A program made the translations under genes and the position numbers. A DNA stretch of 64,000 bases, from NCBI GenBank assembly GCA_020848735.1, contig JADLHO010000090.1, forward strand, positions 1 to 64,000, given 5' to 3'. This DNA is from Planctomycetota bacterium (GTDB lineage: Bacteria > Planctomycetota > UBA1135 > UBA2386). Under the pieces are notes generated by a model. It saw only the letters and a list, made by a program, of their open reading frames with translations, was not told where the DNA came from and did no database searches. This document shows positions 7,290 to 16,108 of the stretch, one piece after another; position 1 is the first letter of the stretch, and each line of letters begins with the position of its first letter.

Positions 7290-8621
7290 GTGCCGGATCC
7301 GTCCGTGGACAAGACTGCCATCCTGGAGGTCACACTTCGTGAGCTCCATGGATTGGATGACTGCACCTACCACGTCAAGGTCCCAAGGCCGGGTTCACGC
7401 GGCAGCAGGAAGAAGCGCAAGCGGCGATTGAAGCTGAGAGCGGCGATCGAGAGAGCCACGGATCCCAACGCTCGAGATTGCGAGGTGAAGCTGCGAGAGG
7501 GTTCGCCCTCGAGCGCAAGCGTCGGAGCGGCGAGCAAGGCTGCCTCCTCGAGACCGGCGGATCCGAAGGATGGCAATCCTTCGGCTTCGATCTACGGCAG
7601 AGGGCTCATCTGCTGGTGCGGCGCAGGAGCGTTCCTTAGCCTCACCGTGCGCAGGAAGCCCGATCCACCGACTGACAAGGGCTCCACGGGTACGGTCAAG
7701 CCCGTGCCGGGATTTCGCGAATACCCGCTGGTTGCTTCGAGCCCACGGTTTCTGTGTGGCTATGCGCCCAGCGAGGGGCAGCAGCATTCGCCGGTGAGCA
7801 TCGCGGATCTCTGCTCGGTCCTCGCGCGGTTGGTCTTCTCCGGCGACCGCATTCCCGAGAAGGGCCTTGTCGTCATTTCCGGCTCCACCGCGTCCGCGAA
7901 GAGCCAGGTCGCCCGTGGCCTCATTCACCACTATCTGACAGGACCGAAACTCCTCGGGTCTCCGAAAGTGCGCAAGCGCCGCCCCCACCTGGTGACGGTG
8001 GAGGATCCCATCGAGACCTGGTGGTACCCGCGAGACCAGTTCCTCGATCACGGCCGGACCACCGGGGTCGACTACACGCCCCGACAGATCGGCAGCGACG
8101 TGGAGAGTCTCGCCGTCGCGGTGCACGAGGCCAAGCGCCAGACACCCTCCGTGCTCTTCGTCGGAGAGGCGCGCTCAGCCGGAGACTGGCGACACATCCT
8201 CGACTTCGCTGCCACCAATCACTTCGTCATCACGACCACGCACGCGGAGTCCCTGTCCGTCACACTCGGCAAGATCTTCAGCGCCATGCGAGCCAGCACC
8301 CCTGCCCAGCGCGGGGAAGTCGCCTCACGCATCCGCGCGGTCATCCATCAGAAGGCGCTCCAACCACCCGGACTGAGGCCCGTCGTCGTGCCGACTGTCT
8401 GGCGACAGACGGCACAGGGTCTCGCCGACATCGTCTCGGATGGTCTCAGCGCCCTGATCCCACGCAACCCTCCGCTTTCGGACAAGGCGGCAGCCTCGGC
8501 CTCGGCCGCCGACTACGCCTGCCTGAGTCGCCTGTGGTTCGCCCGCCAGCTCGCCATTCCCGACACCGATCGCGAAGCCTATCAGCGCCTCGCGCTCGAG
8601 GACGACATCTCCGGGGACTGA
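7290..8621 (+). CDS. PilT/GspE-like secretion ATPase homologue, stand-alone
   Basis: The 443-residue protein has a basic N-terminal region (KKRKRRLKLR near 50) with no known fold, then a PilT-like ATPase core. Visible motifs are GLVVISGSTASAKSQ (Walker A position, 198-205, with Ala where Gly is normal before Lys-Ser), VEDPIE (Asp box, 237-242), FVGEARSAGDW (Walker B, 290-300) and a HAES motif (318-321) like the His box TLHTNSA. Related proteins are hexameric motors of type IV pili and type II secretion. No pilus gene lies next to it. It is followed after three bases by the KaiC-like giant, so the two proteins almost certainly act together. The role is unknown, and a conflict or defence function is possible. 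Confidence 0.8.
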   Translation: MPDPSVDKTAILEVTLRELHGLDDCTYHVKVPRPGSRGSRKKRKRRLKLRAAIERATDPNARDCEVKLREGSPSSASVGAASKAASSRPADPKDGNPSASIYGRGLICWCGAGAFLSLTVRRKPDPPTDKGSTGTVKPVPGFREYPLVASSPRFLCGYAPSEGQQHSPVSIADLCSVLARLVFSGDRIPEKGLVVISGSTASAKSQVARGLIHHYLTGPKLLGSPKVRKRRPHLVTVEDPIETWWYPRDQFLDHGRTTGVDYTPRQIGSDVESLAVAVHEAKRQTPSVLFVGEARSAGDWRHILDFAATNHFVITTTHAESLSVTLGKIFSAMRASTPAQRGEVASRIRAVIHQKALQPPGLRPVVVPTVWRQTAQGLADIVSDGLSALIPRNPPLSDKAAASASAADYACLSRLWFARQLAIPDTDREAYQRLALEDDISGD

Positions 8622-8624
8622 CCG

Positions 8625-11600
8625 ATGACCAACCCCCTCGTACTCCGCTTCGGGATCCCCAGTCTGGACCGTCTGCTGGGTATCTCGGCGCCCTTTCCGG
8701 CGTCGGTCTCGCACGCGAGCTCGGAGAAGATGTTCGGCTTCCCGCTGCGCTATCCAGCGAGCGTCGATCGCGGGGACACCGCGCCGGAGTCGATCTGCGC
8801 AGCGCTGATCGGAGCTGACGGCACCGGCAAATCGCTCCTCGCTCTCCATGCCGCTGCCCAGTGGGTCCAGGACACCGCAGCAGACGCGCTCGTCTTCTAC
8901 GCATCGACGGATCTGTCCATCCATCGCGCCACACGTTCGTGGCTGGACTTCGCACTCGGGGCAACCTCGCGCGTCGAAGAGGTGTTCAGCACCCGGGGGC
9001 AGCTCGTCGCCCGCCGACGCGGCTGTGATCTGGAACTCGTGCATGATCGGGGCACCGGCACCCTCGGCCTCGCGAAGGTGCTACTGGATGCAGAGCGAGC
9101 GGGGGCAGGCAACTCCAAAGTGCGCTTCATCGACATGCGGGCGCACAGCCGCGGGGACAACTGGAGCTATCTCAATCGCGTCATCGCAGCCCTTCCGACC
9201 CCGAGGCCTGGTGCCCCGATGCACCTCTTCGTGATCGACGGCATCGACGGACTGGAGGTGGCCAGCGGCGATCTCGACGCGTACGGCATCCAACGGGATC
9301 GCCGCTCCCGCCTCGCACAGCTCATCCGAACGGCAATGGGGCGCTGTCACCTCCTCCTGACGGTCGCGGACCGGGGTTCGAGCCACAATTCGGCCGAGGA
9401 GTACCTGTCGGACCTCGTCGTCCGGCTGCGTTACGAGCGCATGCACGATTACGAGCGGCGCGTCCTGGCCGTTGAGAAGGCGCGCGGTCTCGGGCATATC
9501 CGGGGCGAGCACCAGTTCACGATCCGCTCCGGACGCCCATCCACGACTGGTCTGCAGGCGAATCCGGACGATCCAGCCGTCCCGCACCCCGCCGACGGTA
9601 CCGGGCGTACGCAGGCATACTTCGCGGTCGCACCCTCTCTGCACTGGCGGGCGAGAGAACTCATGCTCGCGGCCGAGGAGGGCGATCCGCCCGGCCTGCG
9701 ACCTGCACCTGCCGTTGGTTTTGGGATTCCATACCTGGACAGCATGCTTGGCTCCAGGCCGACGGGATTGGAGGCCGGAGATGAGGCGGGCTTCTCTTCG
9801 GCCGATCCGGTCGCACTGATCGGTGAGGACGGCACGTTCAAGAGCAATCTGAGCAAGGCGTTCCTGGCCCAGGGCATTCGGTTGATGCGTGTGGAAGAGG
9901 GGAAGGGCTGCGCCCTCCTCCTCATCACTACCAAGACCATCGATCAGGAAGGCCTGGCCCAGCGCCTCGCGGCTCATCTCGGCGAACCGTCGCTGAGCGA
10001 GGACGAGAAGCGGAGACTCCTCGTCCGCCGCCTCGAGATCCACTACATCGGCTCGGCGATGTTCCTGCACATCCTGGAACAGTGCGTGCGCGCTGCGCAG
10101 CGGGTGGCGCTGGGAGTGTCCGAACTCCCCGATGACGAGAGCAAGCGGCGCGCCGAGGGCTATCGCGTGCGCCTGGTCATCGACAACTGGACGCTCATTC
10201 AGCAGATGTTCCCGGAGCTGCGGCAGGACGATCGGCTGCTGCCCAGCGTCCTCCTGTTCCTACGGCGGGAAGGCATTGCGTCGGTCGTGGTTGCCAACGA
10301 GTCGATGGGCTTCTCGCGAGACCTCCAATTCAAGCATGCCCTGGCGCTGCGAGATCTGACCTCGCTGCACATCCTCACGTGGCGCGTGCCTCTGCACGGA
10401 CAGTCGCGGATCGCGATCACCGCGTCCCCGCCAAGGGACCCGGAGCGGCGCATGGTGATCCGGGAGATGAGGATCCGCGGCACCCGCAGCGCCGGTGGGA
10501 GTGACGAAGCGGAGCGGGTCTTCGTGCCCGAAGTCGTCCCCGAGTTCGAGCTCTACCAGGGCCTCGAGGCCGGCGAGCCGACCTTTGTGCCGCTCCGCAT
10601 CTTGGTGCACGTCGCAGAGGCACCCGGGAGGAAGAAGAATAGACTGACCCGCCTCGAGAGATATTGGCCGTGCTTCGAACGACTCGCGTCTCGACTGCTC
10701 GGTCGGAACGCTTTCGAGATCGAGTACCACGCCTCCCGACAGGAGTACGACGCGCTCAAGGACCTCTCTCGCCTCAAGGGCTTCATGCGAGATGCCGAGT
10801 CTGCAGTGCTGATGCTGGACGAGTTCTGGGCCAAACCCGACGGCGAACGCACGCTGAGACGCGTCCGCGACTATCTCGAATGCGACGTGCGGATGCCCGG
10901 CGGCGCCGCAGGGCAGGGGTCGACGCAACCGAACCTGATCCAAGATCCCTTCCGACTCTTCCAACCGACCCGCGCCGACCTCGCAGAGCGACTCGTGAAG
11001 GCCGAGGAATGGCGTCGTATGGACTGCTTCCACACGGTGGGTTACGACCTGAGCGATTACGTCGCCGCACATTCCAAGTCGCTCGTGAAGATCCCATTCT
11101 ATTGGGATTTCGGGTTCCTGATGCTCGACGCCACGGCGTGGCTCAAGGCTTGCCGGCAAGGCAAGGGCGCGAAGCCGCGCGCCGAGAGCGCCGACGAGAA
11201 GAAGCGGAGGAAGGAGCACAATCGGCAGTTGAGGGATGCCCAGCGCGTGTGGGATGCGCTTCGGTCGAACCAGCACGTTTCCTGGTTGGACTTCACTCTC
11301 GCGGCGAGCTTCGTTGCGCATTCGGGTGGATCCGATGACGACTCGATGAGAGCGACTCTCGAGATTCCGTCGGATGCCGGAGAGACGTTGTCGTGCCTAT
11401 TGCTGGAGATCTGGGCTTCTCAATGCGGGCTCGATTCCAATTTCCGGACGAGTCGCGAGAACCCTGCCAAGTTCGATCTCAGCGACCTCGTGACCACCTG
11501 GGACGGGCACCTGTACGAAGCCCTTCTCATCCTTCGCAAGCTGCTCGGCAACGCGGATTTCGATCGGGAGCGCAGGGAGCTCCACGACGAGCGGATTGGT

Positions 11601-12341
11601 CACGCAGTGGCGGCTCGATGCTGGTTCTCCACGGCGCGCAAGCTGCAGAGGGGAGTCGCCACTGAGACGCAGGGCGAGCCCGGAGAGGCCGGGGACGATG
11701 CCGACCTCCAGCAGAAGGACGGCACGCAGCAGGAGGACAAGAGGGCGTTCGTCGCCGTGACCCTGCCGGGCCATTTCTCTGTCCGAGGTGATTGGTTCCT
11801 CGGCGTGCTCCGCGGCAGCCGCTCGCAACAGATTGCGGATCGCGCGATCGACCTTCTCAGTTCCAGGAGAGGCAACATCGCGCGCCTCCAGCAGGGTATC
11901 GGCCTCCCCGTGCGGGATTGCCGGGACGCCGCTGCTTCGGAGCTCTGGACGCCGCTCGCTCGGCTGGAGCCAAGGCCCGAGGAGTCGGGGGAGCCCCGAT
12001 TGTCCAGCGACCAGGTGAGCTACCGAGATCTGAGGGAGATGGGTGCCCGAGGCATCCCGTCGGACGGTGGACTCGGCCGCGAAGACCTCGCATGGCTGTG
12101 GCGATCACGCATCAAGGGCTACGACGGACATGCCCGCATCTGGCGCCGCTGGATCGTCACGGCCCTCATGGCTTTGGTGGTACCCAGCCCGGAGGAGCTT
12201 CGCCGTCTGGGGACGGTGTCGTCCCACAGTGAGCCGCAATGGCAGAAGTTCCAGGTGCTGAGGGACGGCCTGTTGCGCACGCTCGAACGGGGCACGTCCG
12301 TGAACAAGATGGACGCCGACCGCAACCTCGCCGACGAGTGA
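8625..12341 (+). CDS. Giant protein with two KaiC-like ATPase domains and a solute-binding-like C-terminus
   Basis: The 1238-residue protein has no signal peptide. Domain 1 (about 8-340) is KaiC/Rad55-like: GIPSLDRLLG, Walker A GADGTGKS (63-70), Walker B LFVIDGIDG (near 205) and the KaiC-type VEKARGLGHIRGEHQF (near 283). Domain 2 (about 360-650) repeats this with GIPYLDSMLGS, Walker A GEDGTFKS (400-407, Phe instead of Gly) and LVIDNW (near 520). The last 580 residues look like a type-2 periplasmic binding protein: SAVLMLDEFWAKP, VKIPFYWDFGFLMLD, SWLDFTLAASF and, near 1055, LPGHFSVRGDWFLGVLRGS followed by GIGLPVRD. These match the order of landmarks in family-1 sugar-binding proteins. The last claim is by pattern only. 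It is translationally linked to the PilT-like ATPase. Base composition looks less GC-extreme than the flanks. Confidence 0.75.
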   Translation: MTNPLVLRFGIPSLDRLLGISAPFPASVSHASSEKMFGFPLRYPASVDRGDTAPESICAALIGADGTGKSLLALHAAAQWVQDTAADALVFYASTDLSIHRATRSWLDFALGATSRVEEVFSTRGQLVARRRGCDLELVHDRGTGTLGLAKVLLDAERAGAGNSKVRFIDMRAHSRGDNWSYLNRVIAALPTPRPGAPMHLFVIDGIDGLEVASGDLDAYGIQRDRRSRLAQLIRTAMGRCHLLLTVADRGSSHNSAEEYLSDLVVRLRYERMHDYERRVLAVEKARGLGHIRGEHQFTIRSGRPSTTGLQANPDDPAVPHPADGTGRTQAYFAVAPSLHWRARELMLAAEEGDPPGLRPAPAVGFGIPYLDSMLGSRPTGLEAGDEAGFSSADPVALIGEDGTFKSNLSKAFLAQGIRLMRVEEGKGCALLLITTKTIDQEGLAQRLAAHLGEPSLSEDEKRRLLVRRLEIHYIGSAMFLHILEQCVRAAQRVALGVSELPDDESKRRAEGYRVRLVIDNWTLIQQMFPELRQDDRLLPSVLLFLRREGIASVVVANESMGFSRDLQFKHALALRDLTSLHILTWRVPLHGQSRIAITASPPRDPERRMVIREMRIRGTRSAGGSDEAERVFVPEVVPEFELYQGLEAGEPTFVPLRILVHVAEAPGRKKNRLTRLERYWPCFERLASRLLGRNAFEIEYHASRQEYDALKDLSRLKGFMRDAESAVLMLDEFWAKPDGERTLRRVRDYLECDVRMPGGAAGQGSTQPNLIQDPFRLFQPTRADLAERLVKAEEWRRMDCFHTVGYDLSDYVAAHSKSLVKIPFYWDFGFLMLDATAWLKACRQGKGAKPRAESADEKKRRKEHNRQLRDAQRVWDALRSNQHVSWLDFTLAASFVAHSGGSDDDSMRATLEIPSDAGETLSCLLLEIWASQCGLDSNFRTSRENPAKFDLSDLVTTWDGHLYEALLILRKLLGNADFDRERRELHDERIGHAVAARCWFSTARKLQRGVATETQGEPGEAGDDADLQQKDGTQQEDKRAFVAVTLPGHFSVRGDWFLGVLRGSRSQQIADRAIDLLSSRRGNIARLQQGIGLPVRDCRDAAASELWTPLARLEPRPEESGEPRLSSDQVSYRDLREMGARGIPSDGGLGREDLAWLWRSRIKGYDGHARIWRRWIVTALMALVVPSPEELRRLGTVSSHSEPQWQKFQVLRDGLLRTLERGTSVNKMDADRNLADE

Positions 12342-12410
12342 CGCAGGCCAAGGCGCCGAGTCAACGCTTCGTCACCACCCTCAGCGCTCGCACGACCAAG
12401 GCTCCCACGC

Positions 12411-12956
12411 TCAGCTGAAGTCGTAGACGTAGCTCAGCTTGTTCTTCTGCACGATCGCGTAGCCGAGGCTCTTCAACAGGCGCAGGTCGTTCGGCCCCTC
12501 GAGGTTGAGGCCGCGGATCACGGGGTCGCGCATCGTGAAGTACTTCTGCACGGTGCCCTTCGCCGGCTCGTAGGCCTGCGGTGCCACGCGCCCGGCCAGC
12601 TCGATCTGGATGCCGCCGCTGTAGAAGGCGCGGATGCGGACGGACTTGTCGTCCTGCGCGAGCTGGCGCTGCACGTCGTCGCCGGCCATGTCGACGAGCT
12701 CGTGCGCCAGGATGATCTCCTTCACGTTGACCTGCACGCGCGGCGTGCGGACGACGTCGTTCCCGCGGAGCGAGATCATCACCGCGTCCTCGATGCTCAC
12801 GAAGGTGCGATCGAGGTCCTCGAGGACCTTCTTCAGGCGGTGGTACTTCCCGGCGACCCGTCCCTTGATGAGGAACGAGTCGGTGAGGAAGAGGTCCTCC
12901 ACCATCGCGGGCACCGCACCGGTCCCGCTCGAACCACCTTTCGACTCCGTGCTCAT
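12411..12956 (-). CDS. Conserved-looking hypothetical protein
   Basis: The 181-residue protein is soluble, with no signal peptide or membrane segment. A Ser/Gly-rich start is followed by a compact alpha/beta region (VEDLFLTDSFLIKGRVAGKY, then VSIEDAVMISLRGNDVV) and a C-terminal part rich in strands. I do not recognise the family. Similar proteins may be planctomycete-restricted, but I cannot verify this. It lies 15 bases downstream of folC on the same strand and converges on the KaiC-like gene across about 70 bases, which contain no clear hairpin. Confidence 0.7.
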   Translation of the reverse strand: MSTESKGGSSGTGAVPAMVEDLFLTDSFLIKGRVAGKYHRLKKVLEDLDRTFVSIEDAVMISLRGNDVVRTPRVQVNVKEIILAHELVDMAGDDVQRQLAQDDKSVRIRAFYSGGIQIELAGRVAPQAYEPAKGTVQKYFTMRDPVIRGLNLEGPNDLRLLKSLGYAIVQKNKLSYVYDFS

Positions 12957-12971
12957 GCTGGTCGCGACCCG

Positions 12972-14258
12972 TCAGAGGATCCGTTCGCGCAGCTCGCCGA
13001 CGAGATGGAAGGAGCCCATGACGACGCGCGGACCGGCATGCGTTCGCAACGCATCGAGGCCATCGGCGGCGCCGGGCACCGCCCGGACCCGGACACCGCG
13101 CGATCGCAGCCAGTCGCAGATCGTCAAGGGGTCCTCCGACGCGGTGTCGGCGAGCTCCGTGACCACGACCTGATCGGCAAGGGGGGCGATCCGGCTCAAG
13201 GCCTCTCGCCAGCGCTTGCCCTTGGCGGAGGCGTAGAGGAACGCGAAGCGACGGTCCGGCCAGCGCCGCGCGAGCTCCTCGGCGAGGCGTGCGGTCGACT
13301 CCTCGGTGTGGGCGCCATCGAGCACGATGGGCTGGCCGTCGCGGTCCAGCAGGCATTCGAAGCGACCCGGCAGGCCCGGCCGAGCGAGCGTTTGGGGCAG
13401 CGCGAAGTCCGGCACGAGACTGCGGAGCGCGGCCCAGGCGAGGGCGAGGAGGACGAGCTCGTGGCGCGGAGCATCGGCGACCCTTGTCGACTGGCGCACG
13501 CCGTCCGTCGACCAGAGCGTGAGTTCGCGCGAGCCGTCGGCCGCGGGTGGTGCGGCCGTCGCGCCGAACTCGCGGTCGAGGACGAGCAGTCGGCAGCCCA
13601 CCGTGGCGGCGTGGGCCTCGGCGACGCGAGCGGCTTCGCCCAGACAACCCAGCACGCCGCGTGCACCCGGGCGGAAGATGTGGGCCTTCTCCGCCGCGAT
13701 CGCCCCGATCGTCTCGCCGAGGACCTGGGTGTGTTCGAGTTCGACCGCGGTCAGGACGCTGAGCTCGACCGGCAACGCGGTCGTGGCGTCGAGCCGCCCC
13801 CCGAGCCCGACCTCCCAGATCGCGAGGTCGAGCCGCGACTCGGCGAAGCAGATCGCGGCGGCCGCGGTGAGGACCTCGAAGGCACTCGGCGCCGGATCCA
13901 GGCCCTTCGCGGCGCCGAGGGCGCGGGTGACGGCCGCGACGAGCTGCTCCTCCGGGCAGAGCCCCTCGGGCAGCACGACCCGCTCGCGGATCGTCTGCAC
14001 GTGCGGTGAGGCGTAGGTGCCGACCCGCAGACCGGCGCTCGAGGCCAGCATCGCGAGCCAGGCGCAGGTGCTGCCCTTCCCCTTGCTGCCGCCGACCTGG
14101 ACGGCGAACCGGGCGGGCTTCTCGAGCCCTTGGCCGAGGCGGCGGAGCAGGGCGCGGATGGTGTCGAGGGTGAAGCGCGGGCGATCGGCCCGGGTCCTCT
14201 CCCAGTTGGTGAGCGGCGCGAGCAGCTCACCGATCCGACGGGTCGCGGAGTCGGTCAT
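12972..14258 (-). CDS. folC: Folylpolyglutamate synthase / dihydrofolate synthase
   Basis: The 428-residue protein is a Mur-ligase-type enzyme that adds glutamate to folates. Visible features are the ATP-binding loop VGGSKGKGSTCAW (about 55-67), TYASPHVQTIRERV, the EVGLGGRLDATTA Mur-ligase motif with HTQVLGETIGAIAAEKAHIF after it, and the C-terminal domain entry LDGAHTEES. These are the standard FolC signatures in order, and the length matches the family. Whether it has both activities cannot be decided from sequence. It lies upstream of a hypothetical gene on the same strand. Confidence 0.93.
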   Translation of the reverse strand: MTDSATRRIGELLAPLTNWERTRADRPRFTLDTIRALLRRLGQGLEKPARFAVQVGGSKGKGSTCAWLAMLASSAGLRVGTYASPHVQTIRERVVLPEGLCPEEQLVAAVTRALGAAKGLDPAPSAFEVLTAAAAICFAESRLDLAIWEVGLGGRLDATTALPVELSVLTAVELEHTQVLGETIGAIAAEKAHIFRPGARGVLGCLGEAARVAEAHAATVGCRLLVLDREFGATAAPPAADGSRELTLWSTDGVRQSTRVADAPRHELVLLALAWAALRSLVPDFALPQTLARPGLPGRFECLLDRDGQPIVLDGAHTEESTARLAEELARRWPDRRFAFLYASAKGKRWREALSRIAPLADQVVVTELADTASEDPLTICDWLRSRGVRVRAVPGAADGLDALRTHAGPRVVMGSFHLVGELRERIL

Positions 14259-14386
14259 GCGTCGATCGCTGCATCTGTCCTATTCTCCGCGCCGCCGGCG
14301 CGCCAGCGCGCAGTCCCTGCCCGACTGCGGACCGGCTCCCGCGTCCCGTGATCGCCTCGCGGGGCGCTCCCCTTCCCCTGCAGCCC

Positions 14387-15421
14387 ATGAAGTCCAACGC
14401 GATCGTCGTCGCCGTCCTCGGCCTCACCGTCCTGTTGCCCGCGCAGGAACGCTCCCGGCGTTCCCCGGCGCGCGCCGAGTTGAAGAACCTCGACTACGAG
14501 ACCCGCAACTTCGAGGCGCCCTCGCTCGGCGGCAGGCGCGCGAGCTACGGCGTGTTCCTGCCCAAGGACTACGGCGACGAGAAGCAGAAGGAGACGCGCT
14601 GGCCGCTCGCGATCTGGCTGCACGGGATGTTCGAGGACCACGATCGCTTCCTGCAGCGCGGCGGCGCCGAGGTGCTCGACGGCATGATCGGCGAGGGCAA
14701 GATCCCGCCACTGGTCTTCGTCTGCGCCGACGGCGACCGCTCGTCGTTCTGGACCAACGCGAAGACGAAGGACTCGAACTACGAGGACCTCGTCACGAAG
14801 GACCTGGTCGCGCACCTCGACGCGACCTTCCGGCTCGCGACCGATCGCGAGAAGCGCGCGCTCATGGGCGTGAGCATGGGCGGCTACGGCGCGCTGAAGA
14901 TCGCGTTCAAGAACCCGCAGCTCTTCGGCACCGTCGCGGCGCACTCGTCGGCGATCCTGCCCGACGACCCGGAACGCCTCATGAAGGAGTTCCCCTGGCT
15001 GAAGGAACGCGGCGGTCGCCTGCTCGCGAGCGTGTTCGGCGAACCGCTCGACGAGGCGAAGTACCACGCGGAGAACGTGCTCGGGCTCGCGAACGCGCTC
15101 GATGCCGACCAGCTCGCGGGGTTGAAGATCTACTTCGACTGCGGCGATCAGGATCGCTACGGCTTCCACCACACCAACCAGCAGCTCCACGAACTGCTCG
15201 AAGGCAAGAAGCTCAAGCACGCGTGGCGACTCGTCGAGGGCGGCGGTCACTCGTGGGGTGCGGGCTTCACCCAGGAAGCACTCGAGCACTCGCTCGGCTT
15301 CGTCGCGGCGCAGATGGCGGTCGGACGCGCGAAGGCCGGGCTCGGCGGTCTGCTCGGGGGTGATCAGGGCAAGGGTGAGGACGCGGCGCCCGAGGCGAAG
15401 AAGCACGCACCGCAGGACTGA
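14387..15421 (+). CDS. Secreted alpha/beta-hydrolase, esterase D/FrmB-like
   Basis: The 344-residue protein starts with a short signal peptide (AIVVAVLGLTVLLPAQ). The alpha/beta-hydrolase core has the nucleophile elbow MGVSMGGYGAL (Ser about 163), an acid in FDCGDQDRYGFH and the catalytic His in EGGGHSWGAGF. Upstream, LAIWLHGMFEDHDRF forms the oxyanion strand. This is the arrangement of the esterase D / S-formylglutathione hydrolase superfamily, whose secreted members cleave ester or acyl bonds such as ferulate or acetyl esters. The substrate is unknown. The start at the second in-frame ATG (14387) was chosen because it begins the signal peptide. The stop codon lies inside a hairpin. Confidence 0.85.
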   Translation: MKSNAIVVAVLGLTVLLPAQERSRRSPARAELKNLDYETRNFEAPSLGGRRASYGVFLPKDYGDEKQKETRWPLAIWLHGMFEDHDRFLQRGGAEVLDGMIGEGKIPPLVFVCADGDRSSFWTNAKTKDSNYEDLVTKDLVAHLDATFRLATDREKRALMGVSMGGYGALKIAFKNPQLFGTVAAHSSAILPDDPERLMKEFPWLKERGGRLLASVFGEPLDEAKYHAENVLGLANALDADQLAGLKIYFDCGDQDRYGFHHTNQQLHELLEGKKLKHAWRLVEGGGHSWGAGFTQEALEHSLGFVAAQMAVGRAKAGLGGLLGGDQGKGEDAAPEAKKHAPQD

Positions 15422-15456
15422 GAGCCCGAGAGAGAGTCCATGGCACGGGCTCTCAG
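15418..15456 (+). terminator. Hairpin overlapping the esterase stop codon
   Basis: CTGAGAGCCCG (15418-15428) is perfectly complementary to CGGGCTCTCAG (15446-15456), giving an 11-base-pair stem and a 17-base loop. The stem contains the TGA stop. No U-run follows, so intrinsic termination is uncertain. Transcript stabilisation is an alternative. Confidence 0.5.
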
Positions 15457-15487
15457 ATGCTTGTTGGTGGCCGCATCCGCGGCCACG

Positions 15488-15522
15488 CAGAGGTCGAGAG
15501 ACGGATTGTCTCTCGACCTCTG
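15488..15522 (+). terminator. Perfect 15-bp hairpin in the intergenic region
   Basis: CAGAGGTCGAGAGAC (15488-15502) and GTCTCTCGACCTCTG (15508-15522) are exact inverse complements around the five-base loop GGATT. It is the second hairpin in about 100 bases and lacks a poly-U tail. The remainder of the 15422-15679 gap holds nothing I recognise. Confidence 0.5.
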
Positions 15523-15679
15523 AGCGCTTCGGGTCGGTCTGGAGCAACGGGCCGGACGAGATCGACGCGCCCATGGCGCCGACGGCGTCGCGGGACCGGG
15601 GTCCAGCAACGGGAGGGCGGGAGCTTTCGCATCGGTTCCATGTCCCATGCGCCGATCCCGACCCTAGACACGCTCGATC

Positions 15680-16108
15680 ATGTGGACCCTCGATCACCGG
15701 GTGCGCGTGTTCGTGTTCCAGTTCGTGGGACGTGAACCGCGCTATCTGCTCCTCCGCCAGAAGCCACGAGCCGAATGGCCGCTGGGGCCGGTGATCGGCA
15801 CCGTCGCGGTCGACGAGCACCTCGACGACGCGGTCTACCGCGAGGTGGCGGCGGAGACGGGTCTGCGGCGCGCGGAGCAGCTCGTCGATCTCTCCGAGCC
15901 GAGCAAGGAGCTCTTCGGCGACACGGGCCTGGTCGAGTGGCCGTTCGCGTTCCACGTCGCCGGTGGCACCGACCGGCCGGCGGAGGTCCAGCCGGGGCCG
16001 ATGGTCGGGGAATGGGCCTGGATGGGCTTCGAGGAGGCCTTCCAGCGGGTCGAGGCGCGGCGCGACCGCGACGTGCTCATCCGCCTGCAACTGCGCTTCG
16101 CGGCCTGA
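15680..16108 (+). CDS. NUDIX hydrolase
   Basis: The 142-residue protein is a small NUDIX enzyme. The NUDIX box GTVAVDEHLDDAVYREVAAE, continuing TGL, fits GX5EX7REUXEEXGU except that the first Glu of the EE pair is Ala. The Glu next to it and the REV Glu remain, so metal binding may persist. The N-terminus RVFVFQFVGREPRYLLLRQK is typical of the fold's first strands. The substrate, a nucleoside diphosphate linked to some group, cannot be told. The gene stands alone after two hairpins. Confidence 0.8.
   Translation: MWTLDHRVRVFVFQFVGREPRYLLLRQKPRAEWPLGPVIGTVAVDEHLDDAVYREVAAETGLRRAEQLVDLSEPSKELFGDTGLVEWPFAFHVAGGTDRPAEVQPGPMVGEWAWMGFEEAFQRVEARRDRDVLIRLQLRFAA

Noticed and set aside
7290-8621. Ordinary pilus retraction ATPase PilT
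   Set aside because: No pilus genes are nearby, the N-terminal PilT domain is missing and the Walker A is altered.
12342-12410. Attachment or terminator site at the end of the KaiC-like gene
   Set aside because: No inverted repeat or direct repeat matching the upstream border was found.
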